DNA of 33,401 nucleotides from Purshia tridentata. Lineage: Eukaryota; Streptophyta; Magnoliopsida; Rosales; Rosaceae. Position numbers and translations under genes: made by a program. Location of the stretch: positions 1 through 33,401 of the forward strand of contig QANT01000478.1 of NCBI GenBank assembly GCA_003254885.1, given 5' to 3'. Of the stretch, positions 30,901-33,401 are shown piece after piece. Below the pieces are notes generated by a model. The model saw nothing but the letters and a program-made list of their open reading frames with translations, did no database searches and was not told the DNA's origin. Every line of letters begins with the position of its first letter. The stretch's first letter is position 1.

Positions 30901-32491
30901 GGCCGCACTTGGAGCAATGTGTAGATCCGGGACAAGGAAATTGAGAAATTAAACACATAATTAAGAAATGGCATGACAACTTGTCGTATTGTAAACCAGT
31001 CATGAAATTTCTAGTGAAATTATAATTTCTATTTAAGTAATCATACAGGTTAAAATGAAAAGAAAAGTTCTTTCTGTGCATGGTATACATACTTAAAGAT
31101 GCAGCAATTATTTTGATGTATTCAAAATTACCTTACTCTTTTGCACTCTTACACGAACCCGAAGTGCAACTTCTTCATCTCCTTTTGCCTAATCAGTATA
31201 GAAGTATGTTCTATGAGCAAACAATATAGATCAAACTTTATTAGATGACGTAAATAGATAAATATATTTATGTACCAGCTAATACACAATGAGACAAATT
31301 TTCAATTGTGCTTACAGACTTTATCTTCCCAGTAGAACGTATTTCAAGCCGAACTGAGGCAAAGAACTTTAATGCAATTCCTCCAGATGTCACTTCTGGA
31401 TTCCCATAATATACACCAATCTTGCAAAATAAATGAATGATGATATTAGTCTCTGGAAGTGAAATAATTGTGATTAGGGGTTAAAAAAAATTAATAAAAA
31501 AAATGAATGAACAATTGCAATCATTTGTATCTGAATATTGACTCAAATTCAGCTGCTCAGACCAAGGCACTCAATCTCAATTATTGTACTGGACCAAAGT
31601 ATCTGCCAAGTATGTGCCATAGTATCTGGGAACTTTATGCCTCAATTCAGCTTCTTGGACACACACTCATTCTCAATTATTGCAATGAATCCAAGTGTGT
31701 GGCAACCGCAAAAGAAAAAATATGAATGAGTTACCTTATATCTTATTTGATTCAGGAATATTAGAGTACATCCAGCTTTAGATGCATTTCCTGACATTTT
31801 GCGTAAAGCTTGGCTCATAAGACGTGCTTGCAAACCCATTTGCTGCATTCCAATCTCACCCTACATATATATTAAGATCAGAAAGTCAGATATGCGCAAT
31901 TGCATAACTGAAATTCAAAAATACTTTAAAAGAACCCAACAAAAAAAGGTTACCTCAATCTCTGCTCGTGGAGTGAGAGCTGAGACAGAATCAACACATA
32001 TAAGATCGATGGCACCAGATCTACACATGCGATCTGCAACTGTGATGGCAGAAAATCAATCAAGAAATATATCAAGCATATACAGAATGTATTTCACAGG
32101 CATCTGCTAATTTCATGCTCAATACATCCAGAATAATTGCATCAGTTCCCACAAAACATGAAGACAAGAAAAGATATATTACTCTCAAGTGCCATTTCGC
32201 CATGATCAGGCTGGCAGACAATCAGATTTTCTACATCTACTCCCAATGCTTTTGAATATGCTGGATCAAAAGCATGTTCTGCATCAACAAGCATAGCATT
32301 GCCTCCGAGCTTCTGCGCATTTATCATTGAAAAGCTAAATGTTGGTTCCAAATTCCAATAAAGATTTAACAACTCTTCAGTTATCAGAAACTAAAGATTC
32401 CGAATAACAGTTCAGAAAACTACAGTACCTGCACCTCTGCAATTGCATGGAGTGCTAGAGTGGTCTTTCCACTACTTTCTGGTCCAAATAT
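24992..32491 (-). CDS. RECA3: Mitochondrial-type RecA recombinase, RECA3-like (5' end beyond window)
   Basis: An ATP-dependent strand-exchange protein of bacterial RecA type, nuclear-encoded for organelle DNA repair and recombination control. Ten exons are visible, high to low: 32491-32429, 32312-32183, 32039-31954, 31860-31735, 31420-31316, 31188-31132, 30480-30418, 30324-30248, 26385-26313 and 25099-24992. All junctions are GT-AG and in frame, giving 295 aa to the stop. Motifs in order: Walker [10 protein letters not shown] in the first visible exon, DAEHAFDP, Walker [12 protein letters not shown]1 loop [31 protein letters not shown]2 region [19 protein letters not shown], and an acidic end DEDVFEEIQ. 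The Residue[10 protein letters not shown] and KGSWYSY fit the plant RECA3 type better than chloroplast RECA1. The N-terminal transit peptide and first RecA exons lie right of 33401, so targeting is inferred. The 3.86-kb intron (30247-26386) and the last intron hold transposon remnants. Confidence 0.95.
25640..26030 (+). mobile_element. Copia mini-remnant: gag start, PPT and LTR
   Basis: This lies in the last recA intron, antisense to the gene. At 25700-25760 a frame reads [18 protein letters not shown], like the start of Copia gag (F-NG-x-Y-x-W-S/A-R-x-V). Within 30 bases it passes to [15 protein letters not shown], like the end of Copia pol. The polypurine tract 'gagggggag' (about 25821-25828) follows, then TGTTATTC, a typical 3' LTR start at 25829. 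The LTR may end with ..AACAACA near 26029. So almost all of gag-pol is missing: an internal-deletion derivative. No 5' LTR was matched by eye. Confidence 0.65.
26626..26860 (-). repeat. Tandem duplication of a LINE 3' end
   Basis: Unit B (26626-26728, 103 bp) and unit A (26729-26860, 132 bp) share 'gcacggagta', 'gaggtaaatctcct', 'agatgttttattaattgc' and the rest up to 'cttacatctgaag', with a few base changes. Unit A has 29 extra bases including a T11 run: a short poly(A) tail on the minus strand preceded by GGGAGAAAAAGC. The sequence matches the 3' UTR of the minus-strand LINE beside it. Confidence 0.9.
26755..27950 (-). mobile_element. Minus-strand LINE remnant A (RT and C-terminus, deleted)
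   Basis: In the recA intron, same strand as the gene. At 27945-27860 (minus) a frame reads [20 protein letters not shown], the FEKAYD-VDWDFL motif of plant LINE reverse transcriptases. [19 protein letters not shown] follows (GLRQGDPLSP motif), with about 35 residues missing between the two. The YADD catalytic motif is not found. After a decayed stretch, 27128-26934 encodes [17 protein letters not shown].., the C-terminal region of these LINEs, then a 3' UTR ending in a short poly(A) at about 26761-26771. Confidence 0.8.
27960..28615 (-). mobile_element. Minus-strand LINE remnant C (zf-RVT and 3' end)
   Basis: The minus strand encodes [20 protein letters not shown] followed by RP (about 28590-28520), then CIMCK: the zinc-binding reverse-transcriptase-associated domain (zf-RVT). 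28310-28170 then reads [10 protein letters not shown] and [17 protein letters not shown], the LINE C-terminus, with frameshifts. The 3' UTR continues to AAGATGAAATAAAATG near 27990. It abuts remnant A, suggesting insertion into or next to it. Confidence 0.8.
28768..28844. repeat. Poly-T tracts flanked by an 11-bp direct repeat
   Basis: Two T-rich tracts, each followed by (G)GTCTGA, with an undetermined base at 28810. ACTTTATGCTT occurs on both sides (28768-28778 and 28834-28844). This may be a retroposed poly(A) tail with target-site duplication, or simply a slippage duplication. Confidence 0.55.
28861..28990 (+). mobile_element. Plus-strand LINE zf-RVT fragment
   Basis: The plus strand reads [13 protein letters not shown] and [11 protein letters not shown], the H-x3-H/C part of the zf-RVT domain, then a stop. 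In an intact LINE this lies downstream of the parts found at 29040-29760, so this is a separate or rearranged copy. Confidence 0.75.
29040..30105 (+). mobile_element. Plus-strand LINE remnant (RT thumb to 3' UTR)
   Basis: Across several frames the plus strand reads [13 protein letters not shown] (about 29109), [17 protein letters not shown] (about 29190), [12 protein letters not shown] (about 29699) and [16 protein letters not shown] (about 29857). These occur in the order of the C-terminal half of a plant LINE ORF2. Stops and frameshifts break it and the zf-RVT part between the last two is deleted. The 3' UTR ends near 'ttattaatgaaatttggg' and an A-rich stretch at 30085-30105. The element is antisense to the recA gene. 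Confidence 0.8.
30153..30275 (-). repeat. Duplicated recA exon end and splice donor
   Basis: About 50 bp covering the last 28 bases of recA exon 30324-30248, its donor and adjoining intron (30226-30275) is repeated at 30153-30202. The shared core on the plus strand is 'cacaaacctgtgg', then 'agctataccaagagc'. Both copies carry the CCACAG|GTTTGT donor. Differences are few (gcgccccg versus tcccca). Confidence 0.85.
30686..30726. repeat. Poly-A homopolymer with one N in recA intron
   Basis: About 40 A with an undetermined base at 30704. Its length is unreliable. It lies in the intron 31131-30481. Confidence 0.9.
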
Positions 32492-33401
32492 CTGGAAATG
32501 AATACAGCAGAAAAATCAGTCTTTTGTGCCAGAAACTCTAATAAGTGAAGTGCTAAACTACTTCTGTGGGAGGACATGGAGTCCTTTACAGATACACTAC
32601 TCCAGTTACTATAAAATATGAAGTCATTAAGAGAAATTTCCACTGGACTATAAAGCTTAAGTGGCATATTAAAGTCATCCATTGCATATCCTACCAAACT
32701 ATGAGCACTACTACTTAAGAAATATACCCGTCTATTGGTGCTTTAGTAGTAAAAATAAACTACAAAAGTCATTTTATGAGTTAAACGGAACAGATATAAA
32801 AAGCCTTATTACTTGGGTTGGAATTAGGGGACATTGTTATTAGGGATTGGTCACAAAAAATATTGGTCAATTTTGGGGTTTGACATAACAGGAGTTGCAA
32901 AAACTTTTAAATTTAGAAAAAGCCGTTTCATTGCTTTGTTAAGTAAATAGCAGTAGAACCAGCAAACAAAAAAGAACTTTATTAATAAAACCATCAGAAA
33001 CTTCATGCTGCAAATCTTAATTCAATAAGCAATCATCCAAAAAGAAAGAATCACCACTGTTTTGCAAATAGAAAACCCATATAAAAAACTTTAAAAATTT
33101 TTTAAAAAAAACCTGACCCTTAGATATCCCAAATGCTAGCAAATCACTAAATACTTTATGAAAGGAATTTGATGAATATTCACACAGTTTCTTATTTCTT
33201 CTTGATCTTTTGGGGATACTAACAAAATTTTCTTGGTGTACCATATCTAAAAGAACAATTATTTATTTTGATACATCTTTTTAGACAAAGATTTATCTTG
33301 ATGCGTCTTCTTCTATTCAAAATTCTTTCAATAGTTATTGTTTCTTTTTATTCAGTGGAAGAGGAGGGCAAGAGTCAAACTCTTGCTGTGGGTGTTCAGA
33401 T
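32492..33401 (-). other. recA intron running off the window
   Basis: Upstream (right) of the Walker A exon no frame encodes the preceding conserved RecA part (GLPKGRVVE-like), so this stretch is read as intron and the next exon lies beyond the window. The minus frames at 32455-32697 and 33017-33244 match no RecA sequence. Confidence 0.7.

Noticed and set aside
33017..33244. 75-residue minus frame as the N-terminal RecA exon
   Set aside because: It shows no RecA N-terminal motif and no matching splice sites; treated as intron.

Overview
This window is nuclear DNA of a flowering plant. It is AT-rich. Its genes are split by many small GT-AG introns, and it holds a plant-specific HD-ZIP IV transcription factor gene, an organelle-type recA gene and decayed plant transposable elements (hAT, LINE, Copia, MITEs). 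A woody rosid eudicot would fit the TE mix and intron sizes, but that is an impression and nothing here proves the species.

Three protein-coding genes can be read exon by exon. (1) SPT4, plus strand, 4002-5727: 5 exons, 117 aa, complete; the small zinc-binding subunit of the SPT4-SPT5 elongation factor. (2) A class IV homeodomain-leucine-zipper/START gene, minus strand, 11841-7240: 10 exons, 710 aa, complete, HDG11/HDG12/ROC8-like; one of its introns starts with GC instead of GT. (3) A RECA3-like mitochondrial-type recA gene, minus strand, 32491-24992: the last 10 exons (295 aa, from Walker A to the stop). The 5' exons lie beyond the right edge. SPT4 and the HD-ZIP gene are convergent, with about 1.5 kb between their stop codons.

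The rest is mostly transposon debris. 1-2500 is AT-rich and includes a Copia (SIRE-like) LTR or leader remnant. 2527-3815 is a nested long-inverted-repeat MITE with 12-bp flanking repeats, whose right end is tandemly duplicated just upstream of SPT4. 12499-12660 is a 162-bp MITE with palindromic terminal repeats. 14299-17843 is a full-length but dead hAT element with 8-bp target-site duplications and a transposase pseudogene broken by stops and frameshifts. 17850-24660 has no gene and contains weak LTR-like tracts. The recA introns carry a Copia mini-remnant (25640-26030) and, in one 3.86-kb intron, a cluster of at least four LINE fragments in both orientations.

The genes do not form a pathway. 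SPT4 acts in nuclear transcription, the HD-ZIP IV protein in epidermal gene control and RecA in organelle DNA recombination. I found no convincing new biological system. The most useful leads are the GC-AG intron, the MITE pressed against the SPT4 promoter, the hAT element with telomere-like subterminal repeats, and the TE load plus exon-end duplication in the recA gene.
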